Of a stretch of DNA of 64,000 nt, positions 47,430 to 54,798 are shown one piece after another. The DNA is taken from the NCBI RefSeq assembly GCF_017876315.1, contig NZ_JAGINU010000001.1, forward strand, positions 1,922,001 through 1,986,000, in the 5' to 3' direction. The first letter of the stretch is position 1. Each line of letters starts with the position of its first letter. A program made the position numbers and the translations under genes. The stretch comes from Pseudonocardia parietis. Its GTDB lineage: Bacteria; Actinomycetota; Actinomycetes; Mycobacteriales; Pseudonocardiaceae. Under the pieces are notes generated by a model. It was not told the origin of the DNA and did no database searches. It was given only the letters and a program-made list of their open reading frames with translations.

Positions 47430-48544
47430 CGGCTGCCCGCCGTGCCGTTCGTGCAGCGGGTCATGCCGAGCTCGTAGTCGGCGTGATCGGCCTCGCCGGC
47501 TGCGACGGCCGCCTTCCACTCCTCGTAGAAGGCGGCACCGTCGACCCCGGAGCCGGCCACCTCACCGACCCACTCGGCGCGGACCTGCTCCTCGCCCGCC
47601 GCGCGCAGGGCGTCGATCTCCGCCTGCGGGAAGCGGGTCACGGTCGCTCCCGCGGCCTTCACCGCCTCGCACGTGGCGTCCTCGGTGGCGCCGTCGAACT
47701 CGGCGAGCTTCGCCGGCACCTCCGCCGAGACCTCGGTCATGATCTGCTGCTGCTCGGGGGTGAGTGAGTCCCACCCCTTCTCACTCATCGCCAGTGCGTT
47801 CGCGGTGGTGATGCCCATGCCGACATCGGTGTAGTTCTTGGCGATCTCCTGGAACTTCAGCGGTCCGACGAAGGCGAAGGGAATCCCGAAGAAGCCATCG
47901 ATCAATCCTCGTTCCATGCCGGTGTAGACCTCGTTCACGTCGAGGTTCACCAGGTTCGCGCCGGCCGCCCCGAGTACCTTCGACGACCGGTCGATCCCGC
48001 GGATCGACCGGCCACGCAGATCGTCGGCGCCGGTGAGCGGCTCGGTCGTGCCGAGCGCGCCGGGAGCGGCGATGTTCCACGCCAGCGGCTCGAGCCCCTG
48101 ACCGGACCACTCCTCCCGTACGGCCTCGTTCTCCCGCGCCAGCTGCGCGATCGCCGCGGCGCCCGCAGGAACGTTGTCGGACACGAACGGCAACTCGGTG
48201 ACCGAGGTCAACGGGAACTTGCCCGGATACATGGGCGGGACCACCTGGGCCACGTCGACCCGGCCGTCACGCAGACCCCCGACCATCTCGGGTCCCTGGA
48301 GCAGTGACGCGTCCCAGAACCGTTCGAACGTGATCGAGCCGCCCGAACGCGTCTCGACCTCGTCCATCCACCAGCTCCACAGCCGGCCGAAAGAGGTGTT
48401 CTCGCCCGAGAAGTAGGCGAACTTCAGTGTCTGCGGGCCGGGTTCGCCGGAGCCGCCGGAACCGGCACACGCGGTGAGAGCGAGCGCGGCGGCCGTGGTG
48501 ATCGCCGCGGTCTTCACCCATCGGCGAATCGGGAACGATGTCAT
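47426..48544 (-). CDS. dctP: TRAP transporter substrate-binding lipoprotein DctP (second)
   Basis: The ATG at 48542-48544 overlaps the dehydrogenase stop in an ATGA; 372 aa. The signal peptide has a lipobox LTAC. Motifs match DctP1: WSWWMDEVETRSGG, FWDASLL, GGLRDGRVDVAQVVPPMYPG, and IRGIDRSSKVLGAAGANLVN. Similarity to DctP1 indicates a duplication within the operon. It may bind a related acid with different affinity. Confidence 0.9.
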   Translation of the reverse strand: MTSFPIRRWVKTAAITTAAALALTACAGSGGSGEPGPQTLKFAYFSGENTSFGRLWSWWMDEVETRSGGSITFERFWDASLLQGPEMVGGLRDGRVDVAQVVPPMYPGKFPLTSVTELPFVSDNVPAGAAAIAQLARENEAVREEWSGQGLEPLAWNIAAPGALGTTEPLTGADDLRGRSIRGIDRSSKVLGAAGANLVNLDVNEVYTGMERGLIDGFFGIPFAFVGPLKFQEIAKNYTDVGMGITTANALAMSEKGWDSLTPEQQQIMTEVSAEVPAKLAEFDGATEDATCEAVKAAGATVTRFPQAEIDALRAAGEEQVRAEWVGEVAGSGVDGAAFYEEWKAAVAAGEADHADYELGMTRCTNGTAGSR

Positions 48545-49803
48545 CGGTTCACCTCGGAGGTCGTGGTGAGGGTGCGGACCAGGAAGCTCGGGTCGAGATC
48601 GCGCACGCTCGCGCAGCCCAGCAGTGCCAGGGCGCTGCGCAGCTCCTGCTCGAAGATCGTCATCACGCGGCCGACACCCGCGGCACCACCGGCCCCGAGC
48701 CCGAAGACGACGGGTCGCCCGACGAGGCAGGCTCTCGCGCCGAGCGCCAGGGCCTTCAGCACGTCGACGCCCCTGCGGATGCCGCCGTCGAGGAGGACCT
48801 CGGCCCGGTCGCCGACGGCGTCGACCACCGCAGGCAGGCAGCGGATCGAGGACGGCACGTGGTCGAGCTGGCGCCCGCCGTGGTTCGACACCACCACGGC
48901 GTCGGCCCCCAGATCCACCGCGCGCTCGGCGTCGGCGGCCCGGAGGAGGCCCTTGACGACCAGCGGGCCCGTCCACTGCGCCCGCAACCACTCGAGGTCC
49001 GACCATGTCGCACTCGGATCGAACTGCTGGTCCACATAGGAGGCGATGCTGACCGAGTCGCCCACGGCGAGCGGGCCGGTCGCCACGCTCCCCGCGGAGA
49101 TCCGGGGACGGCGCAGGAAGTTCCACGTCCAGGCCGGGCACCGCGCAGCGTCGAGCACCGTTCGGCCGGTCACCCGGGGCGGCAGGCCGAAGCCGTTACG
49201 CCGGTCGCGGTCACGGGTGGCAGCACGCGGTACGTCGACGGTGACGACGAGCGCCTCGTAACCGGCCACGCGGGCCCGGTCCAGGAGGTCACGCACCAGA
49301 CCCCGGTCACGCCACAGGTAGGTCTGGAACCACAGCGGCCCGCTCGCCGCCGCGGCGACCTCCTCGATGCTGTAGGAGCTCATCGCGGCGAGCGTGTAGA
49401 CCGAGCCGGCCCCGGTGACTCCTCGCGCGAGAGCGCGCTCGCCCTCGTGGTGGACCAGCCCGCACAACCCGCTGGGGGCTCCCAGCACCGGGAGTGCGAT
49501 GCGCCGGCCCAGGACCTCGGTGCTGAGGTCGATCGCGGAGACGTCGACCATCGCGCGCGGGGCGAACTCCCACTCGGCCAGGTCGGCGACGTTGCGCCGG
49601 GCCGTGTGCTCGTCACCGGCCGCGCCGTCGACGAAGTCGAAGATCACTCCGGGCAGGGCGCGGCGTGCGGCGGAACGGACCTCGGCGACCGATCCGGCGG
49701 CTGCCACACGCCGTGCCGCCCGGGTCGCCGGGACGGCCGCCCCGGGGAGCTCACGGGCCGCCCCCACCACCTGGTCCCGCAGGAGCCGGACGACGTCGTT
49801 CAC
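48541..49803 (-). CDS. FMN-dependent (S)-2-hydroxy-acid dehydrogenase (lactate/mandelate type)
   Basis: This 420-residue TIM-barrel flavoprotein starts at ATG 49801-49803. Catalytic features are the base His at about residue 305 in VVSNHGGRQLD, the FMN Lys in LVVKGLL, the DGGIRRGVDVLKALALGA phosphate site and the substrate Arg region. LPVLGAPSGLCGLVHHEGE is at the FMN entry. It oxidises an L-2-hydroxy acid to the 2-keto acid, like LldD or mandelate dehydrogenase MdlB. It lies between the aldolase-like gene and dctP2, so the imported acid is probably its substrate or yields it. With the ThDP enzyme and aldehyde dehydrogenase it would form a mandelate-type sequence. Confidence 0.88.
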   Translation of the reverse strand: MNDVVRLLRDQVVGAARELPGAAVPATRAARRVAAAGSVAEVRSAARRALPGVIFDFVDGAAGDEHTARRNVADLAEWEFAPRAMVDVSAIDLSTEVLGRRIALPVLGAPSGLCGLVHHEGERALARGVTGAGSVYTLAAMSSYSIEEVAAAASGPLWFQTYLWRDRGLVRDLLDRARVAGYEALVVTVDVPRAATRDRDRRNGFGLPPRVTGRTVLDAARCPAWTWNFLRRPRISAGSVATGPLAVGDSVSIASYVDQQFDPSATWSDLEWLRAQWTGPLVVKGLLRAADAERAVDLGADAVVVSNHGGRQLDHVPSSIRCLPAVVDAVGDRAEVLLDGGIRRGVDVLKALALGARACLVGRPVVFGLGAGGAAGVGRVMTIFEQELRSALALLGCASVRDLDPSFLVRTLTTTSEVNR

Positions 49804-49806
49804 GGC

Positions 49807-50499
49807 TCAGGCGCCGATCGACGGCCGGCTGCCGTGCGCCCGGGCCGCCTTGCGGCGCATCAGATCCCACGTCAGCTCGAGGTAGTTCGCCGTGCCCAGC
49901 AACTGCCGGATGTGCTGCAGGTGGTCATCGGGCATGGGTGTCGCCGAGCTGTCGGAGAGGGTGACGTCGAGCTTGCACGCGTAGTCGAAGGTCACGTGCA
50001 GCGCGGCGGCGATGCCCAGTTCGGCGTCGACCGTGATCGCCCCGTGCCACGGTATGACGATCGCGATGTCGTCCGATCCGAGGGCGGGGGCGATGGACTC
50101 GATGTCGTCGTCCGGCGCGACGGCGGTCCGGCCCTGGAAGTAGGTGCTCAGGTTGTGCCATGCCTGCGGCGGCCGGGCGAAGGCGGACTGTGCGGTCACC
50201 CAGTAGCCGTGGGTGTGCACGATCGCGCCGACGTCGGGGCGGATCCGGTAGATCCCGGGGTGGAAACCGATTCCCGGGCTGATCGTGCGCCCGGCCTCGA
50301 TCACGGTGCCGTCGAAGTCCATGAGAACGATGTCGTCGGAGGTCATCTCCTCGAAGCACCGGTCGAGCACGTTGACCCAGTAGCGCTCCTCACCGGGCAC
50401 CCGCATGCTCACGTGGCCCCCGATCCCGGGCCCGAGTTCGTATGCCGCGAGCGCGTGGCAGGCCTCCAGCACCTGTGAGCGGATCTCGTCGCTGGACAC
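49807..50499 (-). CDS. Class II aldolase/adducin-family protein
   Basis: The GTG at 50497-50499 follows GAGGGGAA; 230 aa. Zinc-binding signatures are visible: AIVHTHGYW (the HTH pair) and a later His in IPWHGAITV. GPGIGGHVSMRVPG is the phosphate/substrate loop seen in the family. Members are fuculose-phosphate-type aldolases, decarboxylases, or dehydratases. It is the first gene of the eight-gene minus-strand operon, so it may cleave or decarboxylate a catabolic intermediate. The specific reaction is unknown. Confidence 0.82.
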   Translation of the reverse strand: MSSDEIRSQVLEACHALAAYELGPGIGGHVSMRVPGEERYWVNVLDRCFEEMTSDDIVLMDFDGTVIEAGRTISPGIGFHPGIYRIRPDVGAIVHTHGYWVTAQSAFARPPQAWHNLSTYFQGRTAVAPDDDIESIAPALGSDDIAIVIPWHGAITVDAELGIAAALHVTFDYACKLDVTLSDSSATPMPDDHLQHIRQLLGTANYLELTWDLMRRKAARAHGSRPSIGA

Positions 50500-50615
50500 A
50501 GCTTCCCCTCTCGTCCCTGATATTGATGACCCTACTTATGTCACCCGTAAGCGTGTCAATACATGAGCCGGTACCGGTGTCGGACAAGCTGAACTGCCGC
50601 CCTTAAACTGTTAAC

Positions 50616-50626
50616 ATCATATGCAT
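50616..50626. promoter_or_regulatory. ATCATATGCAT motif at the ThDP-enzyme start
   Basis: This 11-mer overlaps the ATG at 50625 and recurs at 54749-54759 in front of the aldehyde dehydrogenase gene. It sits in the AT-rich 125-bp divergent region 50500-50624, which also has TGTTAACA at about 50609. No ribosome site is visible before ATG 50625, so the message may be leaderless or start a little downstream. Confidence 0.45.
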
Positions 50627-52256
50627 GAAGGTCTATGAGACGATCGCGGCCGCGCTCGCTTCGCACGGCGTCCGGACGGTCTTCGGGCTGATGGGCGACG
50701 GCAATCTGAAACTGCTCCCCGAGCTGGCGGAGGCGCACGGCGTCCGCGTGATCGGCGCACGTCACGAGGCGGGCGCGGTGGCGATGGCCGACGGCTTCTC
50801 GCGTTCCTCGGGCCGGGTCGGAGTCTGCACGTTCACCCAGGGGCCCGGCCTGACCAACGCCCTCACCGCACTCATCACCGCGCAGCGCGGTGGCACGCCG
50901 ATGGTCGTGTTGGCCGGGGACACGCCCACCGGGGTCCGCGGGCTGCCCCAGGACATCGACCAGGCCCCGTTCTGGGCGGCCGCCGGGATCGCCGTGCAGG
51001 AGCTCACGCCCGAGACCGCCGAGGCCGCGGTGGCAGAGGCGTTCCGACGAGCCCGGGTGGAACGTCGCCCGATCGCCCTGAACCTGCCGACGGACCTGCA
51101 GGAACAGCAGTGCCCGCCGCACGGTGACGCGGTCGCACCGCTGCCCGTGCCGGTGCCGGCGCCCACCACCCAGGAGGACCTCGATCCGGCGCTCGACGTC
51201 ATCGCCGCGGCCCGGCGGCCCGTCGTGATCGGCGGGCGGGGCGCGGTGGCGGCGGACGCGCGGGACGACCTCGTCGCGTTCGCCGACCACATCGGAGCTC
51301 TGCTCGCCACCTCGCTACCGGCCAACAGCTGGTTCCGCGGCCACCCGTTCGACGTGGGGATCGCCGGCGGGTTCGCGTCAGAGCTCGGAAGGCGCCTGCT
51401 CCGCGAGGCCGACTGCGTCATCGCGTTCGGCGCGAGCCTCAACCACTTCACCACACGCGGAGGCGGACTGTTCGCCCCCGGCACCCCGGTCGTCCAGGTC
51501 GACGTCGATCCGAGTGCGTTCGGCCGGTATGTCCCCGTCCGTGCCGGTCTGGTCGGCGACGCCGGTGACGTGGCACGTGCGCTGCGCGAACGCCTCGCAC
51601 CGCGGCCGGGGGTCCGCACCGACGCGCTGGCGGCGGAGATCGCCGAGGCCGTCGTGCCGCCCGCCGACGAGTCGGGACCGGACGGAATGGATCCCCGGCT
51701 CGTCTCCCGCGCGATCGCCGGTCTCGTCGCCCCCGACCGCACACTTGTGGTCGACGGTGGCCACTTCATGGGCTTCCCGTCGATGGAGATCGGTGTGCTC
51801 GACCCGTCCCACTACGTCTTCACGCTCGATTTCGGATCCATCGGGCTCGGTATCGGTGCCGCGGTCGGTGCCGCGGTGGCGCGCCCGGATCGCACCACGG
51901 TGGTGGCGGTCGGCGACGGGGGACTACTGATGAGCCTGGGGGAGCTGGACACCGCCGTGCGCTACCGGCTCCCCGTCATCGTGGTCGTCTACAACGACCG
52001 GGCGTTGGGCGCCGAGATGCACTTCCTGCGGATGTCGGGCATCCCCGACGAGCTCAGCCGCTTCGAGACCCCACCGCTGGATGCGGTTGCCCGCAGCATG
52101 GGTGCCCGGGGTCATGCGGTCGGTTCGCTCGAGGAGCTGGAGGCGCTGCGTCCGCAGCTCGCCGACCTGGACGGCCCGGTGTTGCTGGACTGCCGGATCA
52201 CCGACGGGGTGCGGGCAGGGTGGCTGGAGGAGGCCTTCCAGCGAGGCACGCACTGA
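50625..52256 (+). CDS. Thiamine-diphosphate enzyme (2-keto-acid decarboxylase/acetolactate synthase-like)
   Basis: This 543-residue protein starts at ATG 50625 (MKVYETIAAALASHG). It has the three-domain PP-Pyr-central layout. The cofactor-activating Glu is E48 in GARHEAGAVAMADG and QGPGLTNAL follows. The PP domain has the ThDP/Mg motif GDGGLLMSLGELDTA at about residue 430, ending in VVVYNDRALG. The reaction could be non-oxidative decarboxylation of a 2-keto acid (benzoylformate-type), or carboligation. Next to an FMN 2-hydroxy-acid dehydrogenase and an aldehyde dehydrogenase, decarboxylation to an aldehyde is the most coherent reading, but it is inference. Confidence 0.83.
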   Translation: MKVYETIAAALASHGVRTVFGLMGDGNLKLLPELAEAHGVRVIGARHEAGAVAMADGFSRSSGRVGVCTFTQGPGLTNALTALITAQRGGTPMVVLAGDTPTGVRGLPQDIDQAPFWAAAGIAVQELTPETAEAAVAEAFRRARVERRPIALNLPTDLQEQQCPPHGDAVAPLPVPVPAPTTQEDLDPALDVIAAARRPVVIGGRGAVAADARDDLVAFADHIGALLATSLPANSWFRGHPFDVGIAGGFASELGRRLLREADCVIAFGASLNHFTTRGGGLFAPGTPVVQVDVDPSAFGRYVPVRAGLVGDAGDVARALRERLAPRPGVRTDALAAEIAEAVVPPADESGPDGMDPRLVSRAIAGLVAPDRTLVVDGGHFMGFPSMEIGVLDPSHYVFTLDFGSIGLGIGAAVGAAVARPDRTTVVAVGDGGLLMSLGELDTAVRYRLPVIVVVYNDRALGAEMHFLRMSGIPDELSRFETPPLDAVARSMGARGHAVGSLEELEALRPQLADLDGPVLLDCRITDGVRAGWLEEAFQRGTH

Positions 52257-52260
52257 GCGC

Positions 52261-52306
52261 GCGGGAGCGCCTTCGTGAGCCCGAGGGCCCGGGAAGGCGC
52301 TCCCGC
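52261..52306. terminator. Bidirectional terminator hairpin
   Basis: GCGGGAGCGCCTTC (52261-52274) and GAAGGCGCTCCCGC (52293-52306) form a perfect 14-bp stem between the convergent ThDP enzyme and SDR genes. Confidence 0.75.
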
Positions 52307-52310
52307 AGCA

Positions 52311-53120
52311 CTAGGACGCGGTCCAGCCCGCGTCGACCGGGAACGTCTGGCCGGTGATCGTGCGAGCGTCCTCGGAGGCGAGGAAAACGATCATCTTCGA
52401 GATGTCGTCGACCTCGACGACGCCCTTCTCGCCCTTGAACAGACCGTTCTGGTTGAACTGCTCGAAGGCCTCGTCCGGGTCCTGGCCTGCTTGGCCGGCC
52501 AGGCCGATGATCATGCCCGTCTTGATCGTCCCCGGCGCGACCGCGTTCACGTTGATGTCCCACTCGGCCAGTTCGTTGGCCCAGCTCTGGGTGGCCAGGA
52601 TGACGCCGCCCTTGGCCGCGGCGTAGTGGGACACGTAGGGCAGGGCCTTGAGGCCACCCGCCGAGGAGGTGTTGATGATCGTCCCGCTGCGACGCGCCTT
52701 CATGTGGGGGGCGACGCAACGAACGACGTTGAACGTCCCCTTCAGGCAGATGTCGACCACGACGTCGAGCGAGTGGGTGCTCATCTCGTCGATGGCGTCG
52801 ACCCGGATCATCCCTGCGTTGTTGCAGACGATGTCGATCTGCCCGAAGGTCTCCAGCCCGCGGTCCACCGCGTTCTTGACCTGATCGAAGTCGCGGACGT
52901 CGACCCGGAGGCCGAGAGCTTCCGACCCGATCTCCTTCACGGCCTGGACGGTGTCGTCCAGCTCCTGCTGGGTCGCGGTCGAGTAGAAGTCCGAGATCGG
53001 GTCGCAGATGTCCACCGCGATGATCTTCGCGCCTTCCCGGGCGAGGTACTTCGCGTGCGATGCACCCTGCCCGCGTCCGGCTCCGGTGATGAACGCGACC
53101 TTCCCGTCGAGCTTTCCCAT
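52311..53120 (-). CDS. Mycofactocin-coupled-type SDR oxidoreductase
   Basis: This 269-residue short-chain dehydrogenase starts at ATG 53118-53120. The cofactor motif is TGAGRGQGASHAKYLA. After the second strand (IIAVDIC) it carries an insertion of about 20 residues (DPISDFYSTATQQELDD). GRGQG..H plus this insertion is, in my reading, the hallmark of mycofactocin-coupled SDRs (TIGR03971-like), which hold NAD tightly and pass electrons to mycofactocin. Catalytic residues are Ser in NTSSAGG and Tyr/Lys in YAAAK. No mycofactocin biosynthesis genes occur in the window. It probably oxidises a secondary or allylic alcohol in the catabolic pathway. It is 49 bp downstream of the aldehyde dehydrogenase on the same strand. 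Confidence 0.87.
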   Translation of the reverse strand: MGKLDGKVAFITGAGRGQGASHAKYLAREGAKIIAVDICDPISDFYSTATQQELDDTVQAVKEIGSEALGLRVDVRDFDQVKNAVDRGLETFGQIDIVCNNAGMIRVDAIDEMSTHSLDVVVDICLKGTFNVVRCVAPHMKARRSGTIINTSSAGGLKALPYVSHYAAAKGGVILATQSWANELAEWDINVNAVAPGTIKTGMIIGLAGQAGQDPDEAFEQFNQNGLFKGEKGVVEVDDISKMIVFLASEDARTITGQTFPVDAGWTAS

Positions 53121-53169
53121 GATGCGCCTTCCTCGATTCCGGATTGTTCGGCGGTGTCGACCGGTCCGA

Positions 53170-54666
53170 TCAGGAGTCGGAGTACGACCCGCTGATCAGG
53201 ATCTGCTTGATGTCGGTGAACTCGAAGATGCCTTCCGCGCCACACTCGCGTCCCCAGCCGGACTGCTTCACGCCGCCGAACGGTTCGGTGAGCGAGACGC
53301 CGGCCAGGTTGATCGCGACGCCGCCCGAACGAATCCGCTTGGCGATCTCCAGCGCGCTGTCGGCGTCACCGGCGTACACGGACGCCGCGAGCCCGAAGCG
53401 GGTGTCGTTGGCGATCCGGACCGCGTCGTCGATGCCGTCGTACGGGATCACCGTCGTGACCGGGCCGAACACCTCCTCCTGGGCGATGTACATGTCGTTC
53501 GTGACATCCGCCAGGAGCGTCGGCTCGAAGTAGAAGCCGCCCGGGTCGAGGTGGGCCGGCCGCTTGCCGCCGCAGACCAGCCGCGCACCTTCCTCGAGCG
53601 CCTTCGACAGCATCGTCTCGGTGCGGGCGAGGGCCCGCTCGTTCGCGAGCGGGCCGAGCACCGTGCCCGGCTCGAACGGGTCGCCGACCGTCATCCTCCC
53701 GAACTCGGCGGCCAGCCGGTCGACGATCTCGTCGTAGCGGCTGCGCGGTGCCAGGATCCGGGACAGCGCCACGCAGACCTGGCCCATCCCGCCGATCGCG
53801 CCGGGTACGAGCGTCGCCATCACCGAGTCGAGGTCGGCGTCCTCGGCGATGATGGCGGGCGACTTCCCGCCCAGCTCCAGTGCGGTCCGCGCGAGGCGCG
53901 GCGCGGCGCGCTCCACGATGTCGACCGCCACCGGGCCGCCACCGGTCATGTGGATCATGTCGATGCCGGGGTGGGCGGTGAGGTGACGGCTGGTCTCCAG
54001 GCCGGCGGCCAGGACACTCACCACACCGGTCGGGAAGTTCGCGGCGCGGGCCGCCTCGGCGACCACCCGGGTGGTCAGCTGGGAGTCCGGCGCGGGCTTG
54101 ATCACGACGGTGTTGCCGGCCAGGAGCGCCGGAATGATCTTCATGCCGAGCAGGACGACCGGACCGTTGTAGGTGAGGATGCCCAGGACGGTGCCCACCG
54201 GTTGGCGCTGGATCAGCACGTCGGTCGAGGCGGTGGTGCGCCGCTCCTCCCAGGCGAGCGTCGGAGCCTTCTCGATCGCCGATCGCCAGATCATGCGCCC
54301 GGCGCCGCTGTTGATCATTTCGCCGTGTGCTGCGGGGTAGCCGGACTCGTAGGTCCACAGCCGGTTCATCGTGTCGAGACGCTTCTCGAGCTCGTCGGCG
54401 AACCTGCTGCACACCTCCGCCCGCTCGGCGACCGACATGCGCGGCCACGGGCCCTCGTCGAAGGCCGTGCGAGCGGCGGCCACCGCGGCGTCGGCGTCGG
54501 CCGGGGCCGGCGCGGCCACCGTGGCGACCACCTCGCCGGTCGACGGCATCACGACGTCGACGGTGGCATCGGTAGCCGGTTCGACCCAGCTGCCCGCGAT
54601 GAAGAGCTTGTCCGTACCCGGTACCGGGATATCGACTCGTCCTGTGGTGATCGTCGAGACCGACAT
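53170..54666 (-). CDS. Aldehyde dehydrogenase (NAD(P)-dependent)
   Basis: The ATG at 54664-54666 (MSVSTITTGRVDIPVPG) has GGGAGGAG upstream; 498 aa. Family features are ILTYNGPVVLLGMK at the coenzyme site, MIHMTGGGPVA in place of the usual FTGS, ELGGKSPAI with the catalytic Glu and GGMGQVCVALSR with the catalytic Cys. PFGGVKQSGWGRECG closes the domain. It oxidises an aldehyde to the acid, and could act after the ThDP enzyme. It is transcribed with the SDR gene from a promoter region with the ATCATATGCAT motif. Confidence 0.9.
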   Translation of the reverse strand: MSVSTITTGRVDIPVPGTDKLFIAGSWVEPATDATVDVVMPSTGEVVATVAAPAPADADAAVAAARTAFDEGPWPRMSVAERAEVCSRFADELEKRLDTMNRLWTYESGYPAAHGEMINSGAGRMIWRSAIEKAPTLAWEERRTTASTDVLIQRQPVGTVLGILTYNGPVVLLGMKIIPALLAGNTVVIKPAPDSQLTTRVVAEAARAANFPTGVVSVLAAGLETSRHLTAHPGIDMIHMTGGGPVAVDIVERAAPRLARTALELGGKSPAIIAEDADLDSVMATLVPGAIGGMGQVCVALSRILAPRSRYDEIVDRLAAEFGRMTVGDPFEPGTVLGPLANERALARTETMLSKALEEGARLVCGGKRPAHLDPGGFYFEPTLLADVTNDMYIAQEEVFGPVTTVIPYDGIDDAVRIANDTRFGLAASVYAGDADSALEIAKRIRSGGVAINLAGVSLTEPFGGVKQSGWGRECGAEGIFEFTDIKQILISGSYSDS

Positions 54667-54742
54667 GGTCTCCTCCCTCGGGAAGGTGTTGCCCCGCTCC
54701 CGGTGCCGCGGTGGAGGGCGGTGCTGCCCGGTGAGCCTTTCT

Positions 54743-54762
54743 CGATCTATCATATGCATAGA
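54743..54762. promoter_or_regulatory. AT-rich operator candidate upstream of aldehyde dehydrogenase
   Basis: ATCTAT...ATAGAT arms flank a CATATGC core within bases 54745-54763. It contains the 11-mer ATCATATGCAT (54749-54759) that also precedes the ThDP-enzyme gene. Confidence 0.45.
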
Positions 54763-54798
54763 TTGGCGCGTCGGCCAGAGGGCGGACCTGCTCTCCGG

